58,264 nt of DNA from an uncultured Flaviramulus sp. (GTDB lineage: Bacteria > Bacteroidota > Bacteroidia > Flavobacteriales > Flavobacteriaceae), in NCBI GenBank assembly GCA_947487155.1, contig CANKVS010000024.1, positions 1-58,264 of the forward strand, read 5' to 3'. Shown piece after piece: positions 41,116 to 51,873 of this stretch. The notes below the pieces were generated by a model. It had not been told where the DNA came from. It did not search any database and saw only the letters and a list, made by a program, of their open reading frames with translations. The number at the start of each line of letters is the position of its first letter. The stretch's first letter is position 1. A program made the translations under genes and the position numbers.

Positions 41116-43902
41116 ATGAAGCATCTCTTTTTATTTTTAGCCTTATCGAGCACATTTTTTTCTTTTACTCAATCTAAATCATTTAAAATTTCAGGAACTA
41201 TAATCGCGCAGGATATTAATGGTCCTTTAGAGTCGGCAACCGTTTATTTAGAGCGTGTTAAAGATAGTTCGGTAGTGAGTTATTCAATCACAGATAAAAA
41301 TGGAGAGTTTATTATAGAAGATAAAATGTACGATACCAATTTAAACTTATACGTGTCCTATATAGGCTATAAAACCTATAAGAAAATCATTTCATTAAAC
41401 ACCACTGATGTTGATTTAAAAGAGATTTCTCTTGAAAGTGATGCTAGTGTATTAGGTGAAGTTGTTATACAATCAAGAGCTCCAATTACTATTAAAAAAG
41501 ATACTTTAGAATTTAACGTCAAGTCGTTTAAAACTAAAAAAGATGCCAATATAGAAGATTTGTTAAAACAATTACCAGGTGTTGAAGTAGATCAAGATGG
41601 AAAGATAACCGTTAACGGTAAAGATGTTAATAAAATATTAGTAAACGGGAAATCTTTTTTTGGTAACGACCCCACTATTACAACCAGAAACCTAAGCAAA
41701 GAAATTATAGATAAAATACAGGTGACCGATACAAAAACCAAAGCACAGGCTTTTTCAGGAGAAGTTGTTAATTCTGAAAATAAAACAATTAATCTAACAA
41801 TAAAAAAGGAAAACAATAAAGGCGTTTTTGCTAGAGTTGTTGCAGGTGTAGGAACCGATAAACGCTACGAGTTAGCAGGAATGTACAATAAGTTTAATAA
41901 CGACCAACGTGTTAGTGTGTTAGCTGGAGGCAATAATATTAATGCTCCTGGGTTTAGTTTTGGAGAAATTAGAGAAATGTTTGGTGGCGGTTCTGGTGGC
42001 TCGTATAGGGTTAGAGGGCGTTCGTTTGGTGGTGGCTCTGGTATTACAACATCTAAAACGTCTGGAATTAATTATGCCGATACATATGGTGAAAAATTTG
42101 AAGTATCTGGAGATTATTTTTATTCTGGTAGCGACTCTAATAATGAGTCATCAACAAATAGAGAAAATATTTTAGCAGACACGCGATTTTTTACAGAATC
42201 TAATTCAAAATCGCTTAGTTCTAGTGATAATCATAGGGTTAATTCAGATTTCGAAATTAAATTAGATTCTACACTGTATATTAATATTGAACCTCAGTTT
42301 AATTATGTTAAAACTAAAACAACATCAGAAAGAAACGTTGAATCAAGAGATATTGATAGGCTATTAACAAACGAATCTAACTCGTCATCTTTTGTTGAAA
42401 ATAATGTTAAAAATTTCAGGAATGAATTAAGTATTACAAAGCGTTATGGTTCAAATGGTGGCTTTGTTCGTGCTTATATGAATAATCAAATAAATGATTC
42501 AGAATCTGATGATTTTTTAGAATCAACAACTCGAATTTATGACGAAAACCCTTTAGATTCAGATAATCCTATAGTCTCTCAAGAAATTCTAAGAGACCAA
42601 TTTAGAGCAGGAAATAATAAAACAAGAAATTTATCAACAGGAATTACGTATAGAGTACCTATAAAAAGTAAAGTGTTGTTTTTAGATTTTAGTTATAATT
42701 ATGTAAACAATAAAAGTGAAAATGAATTAAGTTCTTTTAATAAAGATGGCGATGAAAATTATGCGGTTTTTGATGCCGATTTAAGTACCGATTTTAAGTA
42801 TAATGATGAACGCAATACCCCAAGACTAAAACTGTCGTACAACAAAGGGAAACTCTCTACTGGGTTTAATACAAGTTATATTTTTAGAGTTTTAGAAAAT
42901 AGAGATTTATTACGACCAGAGTTTACTATAAAGCGACGATTTGAAAATTTTCAGTACGATAGTTATTTTAGGTATAATTTTAGCGCAAAATCGTCAATAA
43001 ATACAGAATATTCACTAAATAACACACCACCACAATTAACGCAATTACAAGCATTTCAAAATATAACAAATCCGCTTAATACGGTTGTAGGAAACCCTGA
43101 ATTAGAACCTTCTAACAGACATAGATTATCTGTGAGCTTTAGAAGTTTCGATTTTCAAAAACGATCTGGCTTTTATAGTAGGCTAAATACTGACTTTAAT
43201 AATAATGAAGTTATATCTAAATCTACAATAGATGAAGACTTGGTAAGAACGACAACTTTTGAAAACGTAGATGGTAATTACAATGTTAGTGCCGTTGCGT
43301 TTTATAGAAAAAGAGTTAAGTTAGATAGTGTTAAAAACATTAGCATAGGTGGTGGTATAAGGTCTAGTATTAATAGAAATATTAACTTTAATAATGCCGT
43401 TAAATATTCTAGTAAAGTAAAAACCATTGGCCCAAGTTTAAACTTAGAATTTGAATGGAGAGACGTAATGAGGGTACGACCAGAATATCGATTATCATTT
43501 ACAAATAACTCTTATGATTTACAGGCGTTTAAAGATGAAGAATTTGTTTTTCACTCGCTTAATTTAAATACAACAACATTTTTACCCGAAAATTTGGAGT
43601 GGCGTAATAATATATCTTATAGTTATAACCCTAACATTGCAGATGGATTTCAAAAAAGCGCATGGTTCTGGAATGCTACTTTAGCATATTCTGTTTTAAA
43701 AGAGAAAGCTATTGTAACTTTAAAAGCTTACGATTTGTTAAATCAAAACACCAATGCGCGTCGTATAGCTACAGCAAATTATATTGAAGATTCTCAAAGT
43801 ACAGTGCTACAGCAATATTTTATGCTAAGTTTTAGTTGGAAATTTAATTCATTACAAGGAATAAAAATGAAAAATAATAGGAGGAGAGGTTATAGATCTT
43901 AA
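41116..43902 (+). CDS. Outer-membrane beta-barrel protein (TonB-dependent-receptor-like, OMP_b-brl_3)
   Basis: 928 residues. A signal peptide (about 1-19) is followed by a CarboxypepD_reg-like/CNA-B-type domain (about 22-105: FKISGTIIAQDINGPLESAT), then a plug-like domain (about 120-220: LLKQLPGVEVDQDGKITVNG) and a long barrel ending in WKFNSLQGIKMK. A glycine-rich segment (about 280-310) is notable. It lacks the SusC hallmarks and no SusD partner is adjacent, so it is the general Bacteroidota group of this fold with unknown cargo. It is monocistronic. Confidence 0.88.
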   Translation: MKHLFLFLALSSTFFSFTQSKSFKISGTIIAQDINGPLESATVYLERVKDSSVVSYSITDKNGEFIIEDKMYDTNLNLYVSYIGYKTYKKIISLNTTDVDLKEISLESDASVLGEVVIQSRAPITIKKDTLEFNVKSFKTKKDANIEDLLKQLPGVEVDQDGKITVNGKDVNKILVNGKSFFGNDPTITTRNLSKEIIDKIQVTDTKTKAQAFSGEVVNSENKTINLTIKKENNKGVFARVVAGVGTDKRYELAGMYNKFNNDQRVSVLAGGNNINAPGFSFGEIREMFGGGSGGSYRVRGRSFGGGSGITTSKTSGINYADTYGEKFEVSGDYFYSGSDSNNESSTNRENILADTRFFTESNSKSLSSSDNHRVNSDFEIKLDSTLYINIEPQFNYVKTKTTSERNVESRDIDRLLTNESNSSSFVENNVKNFRNELSITKRYGSNGGFVRAYMNNQINDSESDDFLESTTRIYDENPLDSDNPIVSQEILRDQFRAGNNKTRNLSTGITYRVPIKSKVLFLDFSYNYVNNKSENELSSFNKDGDENYAVFDADLSTDFKYNDERNTPRLKLSYNKGKLSTGFNTSYIFRVLENRDLLRPEFTIKRRFENFQYDSYFRYNFSAKSSINTEYSLNNTPPQLTQLQAFQNITNPLNTVVGNPELEPSNRHRLSVSFRSFDFQKRSGFYSRLNTDFNNNEVISKSTIDEDLVRTTTFENVDGNYNVSAVAFYRKRVKLDSVKNISIGGGIRSSINRNINFNNAVKYSSKVKTIGPSLNLEFEWRDVMRVRPEYRLSFTNNSYDLQAFKDEEFVFHSLNLNTTTFLPENLEWRNNISYSYNPNIADGFQKSAWFWNATLAYSVLKEKAIVTLKAYDLLNQNTNARRIATANYIEDSQSTVLQQYFMLSFSWKFNSLQGIKMKNNRRRGYRS

Positions 43903-43929
43903 AACGATTAAGGTTTTGTGATGAATAAA

Positions 43930-44745
43930 TTACCAACCGCCAGAGGCGCCACCGCCACCGAAGCCGCCACCAAAACCGCCACCGCTACTAGAACTTCCGC
44001 CGAAACCACCACTCGATGAGCCGCTTCTGTAGCTACCTCTACCCATATTACTTAAAATAATAGCCTCTAAAATATCAATGCCATTATTTCTATTCCCTCG
44101 GTTACCACCACCGCCACGTCTATTTTTAGAAATAGATATAAGGATGATTATAAATATAAAAATGAGAATAAATATAAAACCAATAGGGAATTCACTATTA
44201 CTTTTACGACTACCTTGATATTCGCCATTTAAAACTTCAAATATGGCATAAACCCCTCGGTTTAAACCACTAGGGTAATCGTTTTGTTTAAAATAGGGGA
44301 TTATATCGCGTTCAATAATGCGCTTAGATAAAGCATCGGTTAAAAGGTGTTCAATACCATAACCTGTATTTATAGCTATTCTTCTGTCATTTTTAGCTAG
44401 TAATATTAAGATACCATTATCTTCTTTAGCTTGCCCAATACCCCATTTTTGTCCCCATTGCGCGCCTAAATAATTAATATTTTCACCTTCAGTAGAATTA
44501 ATAATGGCGATTACTATTTGTGTTGAGGTGGTATCAGAATACTTAATGAGTTTTCGTTCTAAATTGTTTTTTTGAGATTCAGAAAGTAAATTAATATAAT
44601 CGTAAACACTGGTTTGGTGTTTCGGGATGTCTGGAATCTTAAATTGAGCAGAAGTTGTTCCTATAACAAAAAGCGCGAGTAGTAAAGAAAGAATTACACT
44701 TTTTCGTTTAGTAAATGACTGAATACTGAAGAGTGAAGACTGCAT
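43930..44745 (-). CDS. TPM-domain membrane protein with glycine-rich tail
   Basis: 271 residues. A signal peptide (to about TSAQF), a TPM domain (about 40-165: VYDYINLLSESQKNNLE, and GILILLAKNDRRIAINTGYG), one transmembrane helix (about 188-205), then a glycine/serine-rich tail ending in GGGASGGW. The YgcG-like layout is complete. TPM proteins occur beside LemA and are linked to membrane-protein maintenance; their biochemistry is poorly defined. It is the third gene of LemA-TPM-TPM, 10 bases after its neighbour. Confidence 0.9.
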   Translation of the reverse strand: MQSSLFSIQSFTKRKSVILSLLLALFVIGTTSAQFKIPDIPKHQTSVYDYINLLSESQKNNLERKLIKYSDTTSTQIVIAIINSTEGENINYLGAQWGQKWGIGQAKEDNGILILLAKNDRRIAINTGYGIEHLLTDALSKRIIERDIIPYFKQNDYPSGLNRGVYAIFEVLNGEYQGSRKSNSEFPIGFIFILIFIFIIILISISKNRRGGGGNRGNRNNGIDILEAIILSNMGRGSYRSGSSSGGFGGSSSSGGGFGGGFGGGGASGGW

Positions 44746-44755
44746 ACTTTAAATT

Positions 44756-45193
44756 CTATCCTTTTGAAATTTCATTTGATAATTCGTTGGTGTCGTCATC
44801 TGCATATGGGAAATAAGCCTTTAATTGCTCACCCGATTTTAAGATGCCATCAACCAGTCCTTGTTTAAAATTTCCTGATTTAAAATGCGATTGCATAAGA
44901 TTTTTAGTGCTATCCCAAAAATCATCAGCAACCATTTTATTAATTCCAGTATCACCATAAATAACAAAGGTTTTGTCTTCAACAGCAACATAAATTAATA
45001 CGGCATTTTGAAGTTTAGTGTTATCCATTTTTAAAGTATGGAAAAGCTCTAAGGCACGATTAGTCGCATCGCCTTTAGCGTTTTTTTCAATATGTACACG
45101 TATTTCGCCAGATGTGTTTAATTCTGCTAATCTAATAGCTTCAACAATTTCTTGTTCTTCAGTAACAGAAAGGAAGTCTTCTATTTTAGACAT
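44756..45193 (-). CDS. Short TPM-domain protein
   Basis: 145 residues with a TPM domain only: LNTSGEIRVHIEKNAKGDA, AVLIYVAVEDKTFVIYGDTG and GILKSGEQLKAYFP. It has no signal peptide or membrane helix, unlike the following gene. Its start overlaps the LemA stop codon by one base, which implies translational coupling. Confidence 0.9.
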   Translation of the reverse strand: MSKIEDFLSVTEEQEIVEAIRLAELNTSGEIRVHIEKNAKGDATNRALELFHTLKMDNTKLQNAVLIYVAVEDKTFVIYGDTGINKMVADDFWDSTKNLMQSHFKSGNFKQGLVDGILKSGEQLKAYFPYADDDTNELSNEISKG

Positions 45194-45780
45194 TAAAATT
45201 CTACTTTGGGAGCATTTTTACTATCAGCGTCAGATTTAAATAATGGTATACCCTCGAAACCTCTTAGGCTTGCAATAAAATTTGTTGGGATTTTTTGAAT
45301 TATAATATTATATTCTCCTGCAATTTGATTGAATCTATTTCTCTCAACGTTTATTCGGTTTTCTGTACCTTCAAGTTGCGATTGTAATTCTAGAAAACTT
45401 TTATCTGCTTTTAAATCTGGATAACGTTCAACAGTTAATAGTAATTTTGATAATGCTCCACTTAAACCTTGTTGTGCTTGTTGAAATTGAGCTATTTTTT
45501 CAGGAGTTAAATCTGCAACATTAATTGTCGTTTTTGTAGCTTCAGATCGTGCTTTAATTACACCTTCTAAAGTTTCTTTTTCATGTGAAGCATAACCTTT
45601 AACTGTAGCGACTAGATTTGGTATTAGGTCTGCTCTTCTTTGATATGAGCTTTCAACATTTGCCCATTGAACTTCTGATACACCTCGTTTTTCAATAAGC
45701 ATATTATTAACTCCTATTCCCCATTTAACAAGTAGTAAAATTAGACCAATAGAGATAATTAAGGGTAGCCATTTTTTCAT
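45193..45780 (-). CDS. LemA family protein
   Basis: 195 residues. One N-terminal membrane helix (about 5-25) is followed by a helical LemA domain (VQWANVESSYQRRADLIPNL and then YPDLKADKSFLELQSQLEGT). It is a membrane-anchored coiled protein of unclear role, commonly encoded with TPM proteins, as here. First gene of the three-gene set. Confidence 0.95.
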   Translation of the reverse strand: MKKWLPLIISIGLILLLVKWGIGVNNMLIEKRGVSEVQWANVESSYQRRADLIPNLVATVKGYASHEKETLEGVIKARSEATKTTINVADLTPEKIAQFQQAQQGLSGALSKLLLTVERYPDLKADKSFLELQSQLEGTENRINVERNRFNQIAGEYNIIIQKIPTNFIASLRGFEGIPLFKSDADSKNAPKVEF

Positions 45781-45848
45781 AATAGTAATGTTATAAGTTG
45801 ATAATTTTTAATAGTAATTATAGATAAGTTGAAAATAAACCAAAAATG

Positions 45849-46178
45849 TTACAAATGCTCCTTTATTTTTTTTAGCTGATTTTTCACATCTTCCAGTTTG
45901 CTAATAATTTCAAAGTTATTAAGTGTTTGCTGTTTTTCTTCCTTAAGGTGGATTTTTGCACCATCTAAAGTAAAACCACGTTCTTTAACAAGGTGGTAAA
46001 TAAGCTTTAGATTTTTAATGTCTTCAGGCGTGAATTTTCTATTGCCTTTAGCATTCTTTTTTGGTTTTAAGGCGTCAAATTCTTTTTCCCAAAATCTAAT
46101 TAAAGACGTGTTAACTCCAAAAGCTTTGGCAACTTCTCCAATAGCGTAATATCGTTTTTCTGGTAAATCTATATACAT
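45849..46178 (-). CDS. MerR-family regulator
   Basis: 109 residues. The winged helix-turn-helix is YYAIGEVAKAFGVNTSLIRF and WEKEFDALKP (residues 10-40), followed by a helical region and a short C-terminal coiled coil. It has no effector domain, like the small MerR proteins of flavobacteria. It is coupled to the M23 peptidase gene: stop and start share one base (TAATG). Confidence 0.92.
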   Translation of the reverse strand: MYIDLPEKRYYAIGEVAKAFGVNTSLIRFWEKEFDALKPKKNAKGNRKFTPEDIKNLKLIYHLVKERGFTLDGAKIHLKEEKQQTLNNFEIISKLEDVKNQLKKIKEHL

Positions 46179-47149
46179 TAGTCTAAAGATTGATTTTCTA
46201 AAGAAGCATGCTCTAAAAGCTTGTTAAATTCTTCAGCAGTTAAACTTCCGTAATAAAAATTTATCGGGTTAATACGATCGCCGTCTTTAAATATTTCGTA
46301 ATGTAAATGAGGTGCTTGAGATCGCCCTGTACTACCAACAAACCCAATAAGATCGCCTCGTTTAACTTTTTGGTTTTTTCTAACATTATATTTATACAAA
46401 TGTGCGTACAGGCTTGTGTAACCATACCCGTGGTCTATTCGTATATGCTTGCCGTAACCTGTGGCTCTAGAGTCTGCACGTTTAACCACACCATCACCAC
46501 TAGCATAAATTGGTGTACCACGAGGTGCTGTAAAGTCCATACCCCAATGCATTTTTCTGGCTTTAGTAAATGGGTCTGAGCGCATGCCATAACCCGAAGC
46601 CATACGCGTTAAGTCTTCATTACTCACTGGTTGTATAGCAGGAATAGCAGCTAGTAATTTTTCTTTTTCTTCAGCAAGTGTTGCAATTTCATCTAGTGAT
46701 TTAGATTGTACAACAATTTGCTTTTGCAACACATCGATACGTTTATTACTTTCAATAATAAGTTTAGAGTTATCAAAGCCTTCTAAACTTTTATATCTGT
46801 TAATACCTCCAAATCCTGCTTTACGCTGCTCATCGGGAATAGGGTTTGCTTCAAAATATACGCGATAAATATTATTGTCTCTATCGGCAACATTAGCCAA
46901 AACAGCTTCGGCTTCATTCATTTTTTTATTGAGTAATTCAAACTGCAATTGCGAGTTTTGCAATTCTCTTTTTAAAGCTTTCTCTTTAGGCGACTCCACA
47001 TACTGACTCGCTAAAAAAACAAATAAAAAGCCAAATAAAGCAGAGGCTAAAAGAAAGAACATAGTGTACTTAAAGGTAGTTCTTTTTTTGCGTTCTATTT
47101 TTCGGTAAGAAAGTGATTCAGAATCGTAATAATATTTTACCTTACTCAT
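46178..47149 (-). CDS. M23-family (LytM-type) metallopeptidase
   Basis: 323 residues. A cytoplasmic N-terminus is followed by one membrane helix (about 27-49), a coiled-coil region (about 55-165) and a C-terminal M23 domain: HWGMDFTAPRGTPIYASGDG (about 203), YTSLYAHL and HLHYEIF (about 283). All zinc ligands (HxxxD and HxH) are present, so an active peptidoglycan DD-endopeptidase is likely. It is divergent from alaS. Confidence 0.95.
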   Translation of the reverse strand: MSKVKYYYDSESLSYRKIERKKRTTFKYTMFFLLASALFGFLFVFLASQYVESPKEKALKRELQNSQLQFELLNKKMNEAEAVLANVADRDNNIYRVYFEANPIPDEQRKAGFGGINRYKSLEGFDNSKLIIESNKRIDVLQKQIVVQSKSLDEIATLAEEKEKLLAAIPAIQPVSNEDLTRMASGYGMRSDPFTKARKMHWGMDFTAPRGTPIYASGDGVVKRADSRATGYGKHIRIDHGYGYTSLYAHLYKYNVRKNQKVKRGDLIGFVGSTGRSQAPHLHYEIFKDGDRINPINFYYGSLTAEEFNKLLEHASLENQSLD

Positions 47150-47280
47150 TGTTTAAATTATACTATTTTTGCAATTGAAAAATTAACGTAAACGTTGAAT
47201 TTAATATGCAAACGACCAAATATAAAAATTGTTTTGCAATTAAAATAATTTAACAGCAACGGTATTACCCATTACAGTAA

Positions 47281-49896
47281 ATGAAATCACAAGATATTCG
47301 ATCTAAATTTTTAAGTTTTTTTGAAGAAAAGAAACACAGTATTGTTCCATCTGCGCCAATGGTGCTAAAGGACGATCCTACGCTAATGTTTGTAAATTCT
47401 GGAATGGCGCCTTTTAAAGAATATTTTTTAGGAAATGCACAGCCAAAAAACAATAGAATTGCCGACTCTCAAAAATGTTTGCGTGTTTCTGGAAAACATA
47501 ATGATTTAGAGGAAGTTGGTTACGACACCTACCACCACACCTTGTTTGAAATGTTAGGAAATTGGAGTTTTGGCGATTATTTTAAAAAAGAAGCTATTGC
47601 TTGGGCTTGGGAATTGTTAACCGAAGTTTATGGGATAGATAAAGATATTTTATATGTTACCGTTTTTGAAGGAAGCGATGATGCAGATAAACTTCCTATG
47701 GATACCGAAGTTTATAATTTTTGGAAACAATTTATTGCCGAAGACCGTATTTTAAAAGGAAATAAAAAGGACAACTTTTGGGAAATGGGAGAGCAAGGAC
47801 CTTGTGGACCTTGTAGTGAAATACACGTAGATATACGTTCTGCTGAAGAAAAAGCAAAAATAGATGGGAAAGAGTTAGTAAACATGGATCATCCCCAAGT
47901 GGTTGAAATATGGAACTTGGTATTTATGCAATACAACCGAAAAGCAACTGGTAGTTTAGAAAATCTTCCAGATAAACATATCGATACTGGTATGGGGTTT
48001 GAGCGTTTATGTATGGTTTTACAAGGTGTTCAATCTAATTACGATACCGATGTATTTACACCTATAATAAGAGAAATTGAAACCATTACTAATAAAAAAT
48101 ATGGTAAAAACGAAAAGGCAGATGTTGCAATTCGTGTGATTTCAGACCATGTTCGTGCGGTGGCTTTTTCAATTGCAGACGGACAATTACCTAGTAATAC
48201 TGGAGCTGGTTATGTAATTCGAAGAATTTTACGTCGTGCCGTACGCTATGGTTTTACTTTTCTTGATAAAAAAGAACCATTCATTTATAGGTTAGTTGAT
48301 GTTTTAAGTAAAAAAATGGGAAAAGCATTCCCTGAATTAAAAGCTCAAAAACAGTTAATTGAAAATGTTATTAAAGAAGAAGAACAATCGTTTTTAAGAA
48401 CATTAGATCAAGGTTTGGTGTTGCTTAATAGAATTGTTGAAGAAACAAAAGGGGATACCATTTCAGGAGAAAAAGCTTTCGAATTATATGATACTTATGG
48501 TTTTCCAATAGATTTAACGGCGCTTATTTTAGGTGAAAAGAATTTAAATCTTGATGAAAAAGGGTTTAATGAAGAATTGCAAAAACAAAAAAAACGTTCT
48601 CGTGCAGCGAGTGAGATGTCAACTGACGATTGGAGTATCTTAGTTGATGATGCAGAAGAAGAGTTTGTGGGTTACGATACACTTGAAGCTCATGTAAAAT
48701 TAACACGATTTAGAAAAGTAGTTTCTAAAAAGGATGGCGAAATGTACCAATTGGTTTTTAACTTAACACCGTTTTATGCTGAAGGTGGCGGGCAAGTTGG
48801 AGATAAAGGCTATTTGGAAGATGCACATGGCGATGTTGTTTATATTCTAGATACCAAAAAGGAAAATAATGTTATTATTCATTTTACTAAAAATTTACCA
48901 AAGCATATAGACGAAACGTTTAAAGCAGTGGTTGATGCTAAACAGCGTCATAGAACAGAGTGTAATCATACGGCAACACATTTGCTGCATCAAGCATTAA
49001 GGGAGGTTTTAGGAGAGCATGTAGAGCAAAAAGGATCTGCGGTACATTCAAAATATTTGCGATTCGATTTTTCACATTTTTCAAAATTAACAGTTGATGA
49101 GTTACGCGATGTTGAGAATTTTGTAAATAGAAGAATCGACGGAAAACTACCGCTAATAGAAAAACGAAACATACCTAAAGAAGACGCTATTGCAAAAGGA
49201 GCTATAAGCTTGTTTGGTGAAAAATATGGAGATACCGTTCGTGCTATTCAGTTTGGAAAATCTATTGAATTGTGTGGTGGCACTCACGTAAAAAATACAG
49301 CCGATATATGGCATTTTAAAATCGTATCAGAAGCTGCTGTTGCTTCTGGAATTCGTCGTATTGAAGCTATTACTAACGATGCAGTAAAAGATTTTTATTT
49401 TGAAAATAACCGTGCTTATTTTGAAATGAAAGATTTACTTAACAATACAAAAGAACCTGTTAAAGCATTACAGAATTTACAAGATGAAAATACAAGTCTA
49501 AAAAAACAAATTGAAGCATTATTAAAAGATAAAGCTAAACACATTAAAGGCGAGCTTAAAAATGAGTTGCAAGATATAAACGGGATTCAGTTTTTAGCAA
49601 AGAAACTCGATTTGGATGCTGCTGGACTAAAAGACGTTGCTTTTGAGTTGGGGAGTCAGTTTAATAATTTATTCTTATTATTTGCGACCGAGCAAAACGG
49701 AAAAGCCTTAATCTCTTGTTATATTTCAAAAGAATTGGTGGCTAGTAAAAATTTAAATGCAGGACAAGTAGTTAGAGAATTGGGTAAATACATCCAAGGT
49801 GGTGGTGGCGGACAACCATTTTTTGCAACTGCAGGAGGAAAGAATCCACAAGGAATTGACGATGCTTTAGAGGCTGCAAAGGAGTATTTAAAATAG
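47281..49896 (+). CDS. alaS: Alanine-tRNA ligase
   Basis: 871 residues, full-length AlaRS. The class II catalytic core starts [20 protein letters not shown] and has the motif-2 region [16 protein letters not shown]. The editing domain shows [11 protein letters not shown] (about 563) and CGGTHVKNT (about 664). The C-terminal part has a coiled coil and [14 protein letters not shown]. It charges tRNA-Ala and edits mischarged serine and glycine. Confidence 0.98.
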   Translation: MKSQDIRSKFLSFFEEKKHSIVPSAPMVLKDDPTLMFVNSGMAPFKEYFLGNAQPKNNRIADSQKCLRVSGKHNDLEEVGYDTYHHTLFEMLGNWSFGDYFKKEAIAWAWELLTEVYGIDKDILYVTVFEGSDDADKLPMDTEVYNFWKQFIAEDRILKGNKKDNFWEMGEQGPCGPCSEIHVDIRSAEEKAKIDGKELVNMDHPQVVEIWNLVFMQYNRKATGSLENLPDKHIDTGMGFERLCMVLQGVQSNYDTDVFTPIIREIETITNKKYGKNEKADVAIRVISDHVRAVAFSIADGQLPSNTGAGYVIRRILRRAVRYGFTFLDKKEPFIYRLVDVLSKKMGKAFPELKAQKQLIENVIKEEEQSFLRTLDQGLVLLNRIVEETKGDTISGEKAFELYDTYGFPIDLTALILGEKNLNLDEKGFNEELQKQKKRSRAASEMSTDDWSILVDDAEEEFVGYDTLEAHVKLTRFRKVVSKKDGEMYQLVFNLTPFYAEGGGQVGDKGYLEDAHGDVVYILDTKKENNVIIHFTKNLPKHIDETFKAVVDAKQRHRTECNHTATHLLHQALREVLGEHVEQKGSAVHSKYLRFDFSHFSKLTVDELRDVENFVNRRIDGKLPLIEKRNIPKEDAIAKGAISLFGEKYGDTVRAIQFGKSIELCGGTHVKNTADIWHFKIVSEAAVASGIRRIEAITNDAVKDFYFENNRAYFEMKDLLNNTKEPVKALQNLQDENTSLKKQIEALLKDKAKHIKGELKNELQDINGIQFLAKKLDLDAAGLKDVAFELGSQFNNLFLLFATEQNGKALISCYISKELVASKNLNAGQVVRELGKYIQGGGGGQPFFATAGGKNPQGIDDALEAAKEYLK

Positions 49897-49916
49897 TTGA
49901 TATTATTATGCAGAGA

Positions 49917-49986
49917 TACACTAAGTTTTCGCAGAGATTCATGGAGATTTAGTGTAGTAGTAATCTCTCTGTGAAAACTTAGTGTA
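49917..49986. repeat. Inverted repeat with ACACTAAGTTTTC arms
   Basis: The left arm 49917-49939 and right arm 49962-49986 share ACACTAAGTTTTC and CAGAGA with few mismatches. The loop repeats related GAGATT pieces. Repeats built from CAGAGA and CACTAAG-like words are familiar between genes of flavobacteria. It fills most of the alaS-GSCFA gap and could act as a transcript-end structure. Confidence 0.75.
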
Positions 49987-50011
49987 ACTTCGCGTAAATT
50001 TTAAGGCATAA

Positions 50012-50965
50012 GTGGTGAATCTTCAAACAAAAATACCATTACAAAAACAGTCTAAAAATCTAATAGATTATAAATCTGGTATACTATTATTAGGGTCTTG
50101 TTTTGTAGAAAATATTGGAGATAAACTCGACTATTTTAAATTTAAAAATCTTCAAAACCCATTTGGAATTCTATTTCACCCAAAAGCAATTGAAAATTTA
50201 ATAACCAACGCCATTAATAGAAAAGTATATTCAGAAAAAGATGTCTTTTTTCATAACGAACAATGGCATTGTTTTGATGCACATTCAAAATTAAGTCATA
50301 TTTCAAAAGCATGTTTGTTAGAAAATTTGAATAGTACAATCAAATTAACAAACCAACAAATATATAAATCAACTCACATTATTATTACTTTAGGTACAGC
50401 TTGGGTTTATAATTTTATTGAAACAAACAATGTAGTTGCAAATTGTCATAAAGTGACACAAAAACAATTTGAAAAAGAATTAATGCCTGTTGATGCCATT
50501 TTTCAATCTTTAGAAAATATAGTAGTAAACATTAAAAAGGTTAATAGTAAAGCAGATGTTATTTTTACAGTTTCACCTGTGCGCCATATAAAAGATGGTT
50601 TTGTGGAAAACACGCAAAGTAAAGCGCATTTAATTTCAGCAATTCATCAAATAATTAATACGGGTAATAGTATTTATTATTTTCCTTCTTACGAAATAAT
50701 GATGGATGAGCTACGTGATTATCGTTTTTATGCAGAAGATATGATTCATCCCAATCAAACGGCTGTTAATTACATTTGGGAAGCTTTTAAAAACGTTTGG
50801 ATTTCTAAAGATGTTTTTAATACTATGAATGAAATTGATACCATTCAAAAAGGTTTTCTACATAAACCATTCAATGAGAATTCTAAAGCTCATCAAAAAT
50901 TTCTTCAAAACTTAGAAGAAAAAAAACGTTTAATTAAAAACAAGTATGCTTATATCGTATTCTAA
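50012..50965 (+). CDS. GSCFA-domain protein
   Basis: 317 residues with the diagnostic LLLGSCFVENIGDKLDYFKF (about 25-45), then NPFGILFHP, TLGTAWVY, and VSPVRHIKDGF, and a final DMIHPN motif. This is an SGNH-hydrolase-like family of unknown substrate, with serine/cysteine, His and Asp segments present. No signal peptide. The start is GTG (50012 or 50015); no ATG is available. Confidence 0.9.
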   Translation: MVNLQTKIPLQKQSKNLIDYKSGILLLGSCFVENIGDKLDYFKFKNLQNPFGILFHPKAIENLITNAINRKVYSEKDVFFHNEQWHCFDAHSKLSHISKACLLENLNSTIKLTNQQIYKSTHIIITLGTAWVYNFIETNNVVANCHKVTQKQFEKELMPVDAIFQSLENIVVNIKKVNSKADVIFTVSPVRHIKDGFVENTQSKAHLISAIHQIINTGNSIYYFPSYEIMMDELRDYRFYAEDMIHPNQTAVNYIWEAFKNVWISKDVFNTMNEIDTIQKGFLHKPFNENSKAHQKFLQNLEEKKRLIKNKYAYIVF

Positions 50966-51145
50966 AAAAATACGTAATTCTTCGTATTGATTTGATTCTC
51001 TTTGTGTTGAAATTTTAAATTGTAGCTAACCAATTATAATAATATTTGTGTTACGCTTAATCTTTTTTATTGCCATTTCGTCGAAAATTCAATAGTAATT
51101 GTTCTAAATATTTTAAATTTAGAATGCTATTAATCAGTTCGTATC

Positions 51146-51197
51146 AAAAACATCATTTGTAATAATCAGTAAAAAGATTTACAATTGATGTTTTTTT
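51146..51197 (+). terminator. Intrinsic terminator in the GSCFA-DUF4230 gap
   Basis: AAAAACATCA (51146-51155) pairs with TGATGTTTTT (51186-51195), with a further inner stem (TTGTA/TACAA), and is followed by two more T's. The gap 50966-51249 holds no gene that I can see. The terminator lies 180 bases after the GSCFA stop, so an unrecognised small RNA in between is possible but unsupported. Confidence 0.75.
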
Positions 51198-51249
51198 CTT
51201 TATAAGATATACTTCATCGCTCTCTAGAAAAATATTTCTAAATTAGTGC

Positions 51250-51801
51250 ATGCGAAAAATTCTATTTGGTGTTATTATCACATTAATCATTTTATTCACC
51301 TTTAAATATTGTGATGAAAAAAAGGAAAATAAAATTGTGCTTCAGGAAAGTTCTGCACTCATTCAAAAGCAAATCAAAAATGTTGGTAAATTAATTGTTA
51401 CCGAAGGTCATTTTAGCGAAGTTTTTAATTATAAAAATTCCAAAGAAATTTTTGGAGAATATTTTACTTCAAATAAAAAAGCACTAGTTGTTGTAAATGC
51501 TGAGGTAACCATAGCTTACGATTTAAATAAGATTGAATTTAAAATTGACAAAGCCACAAGAACACTTCAAATTATTAATATTCCAAAAGAAGAAATAAAA
51601 ACCAATCCAGATTTGGAGTATTATGATATACAATCTGATTTTTTTAACCCATTTGAAGCTAAAGATTATAACGATATTAAAAATACAGCTAAAGCGTCTT
51701 TACGTAAAAAAATTGAAGCATCCGATCTAAAAGAAAATGCTAAAAACAGATTGATTAGCGAACTCTCAAAGTTTTATATACTTACAAATTCATTGGGTTG
51801 A
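51250..51801 (+). CDS. DUF4230 protein
   Basis: 183 residues. One N-terminal membrane helix (about 3-18) is followed by a DUF4230 domain (KQIKNVGKLIVTEGHFSEVF and AEVTIAYDLNKIEFKID). No catalytic motif is recognised. The family has no known function. The C-terminal region is helical and charged. Monocistronic, 72 bases before the dehydratase gene. Confidence 0.88.
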   Translation: MRKILFGVIITLIILFTFKYCDEKKENKIVLQESSALIQKQIKNVGKLIVTEGHFSEVFNYKNSKEIFGEYFTSNKKALVVVNAEVTIAYDLNKIEFKIDKATRTLQIINIPKEEIKTNPDLEYYDIQSDFFNPFEAKDYNDIKNTAKASLRKKIEASDLKENAKNRLISELSKFYILTNSLG

Positions 51802-51873
51802 ACATTAAAATACAACGAAACACAAATGACTTCAATCGAGAACTTTCAAAACTTAAAATTGTAAAGATTAATT

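Noticed and set aside
41116..43902. SusC-type importer of the glycan locus
   Set aside because: The barrel protein lacks the SusC layout and a SusD neighbour, and lies about 5 kb from the glycosidase locus among unrelated genes.
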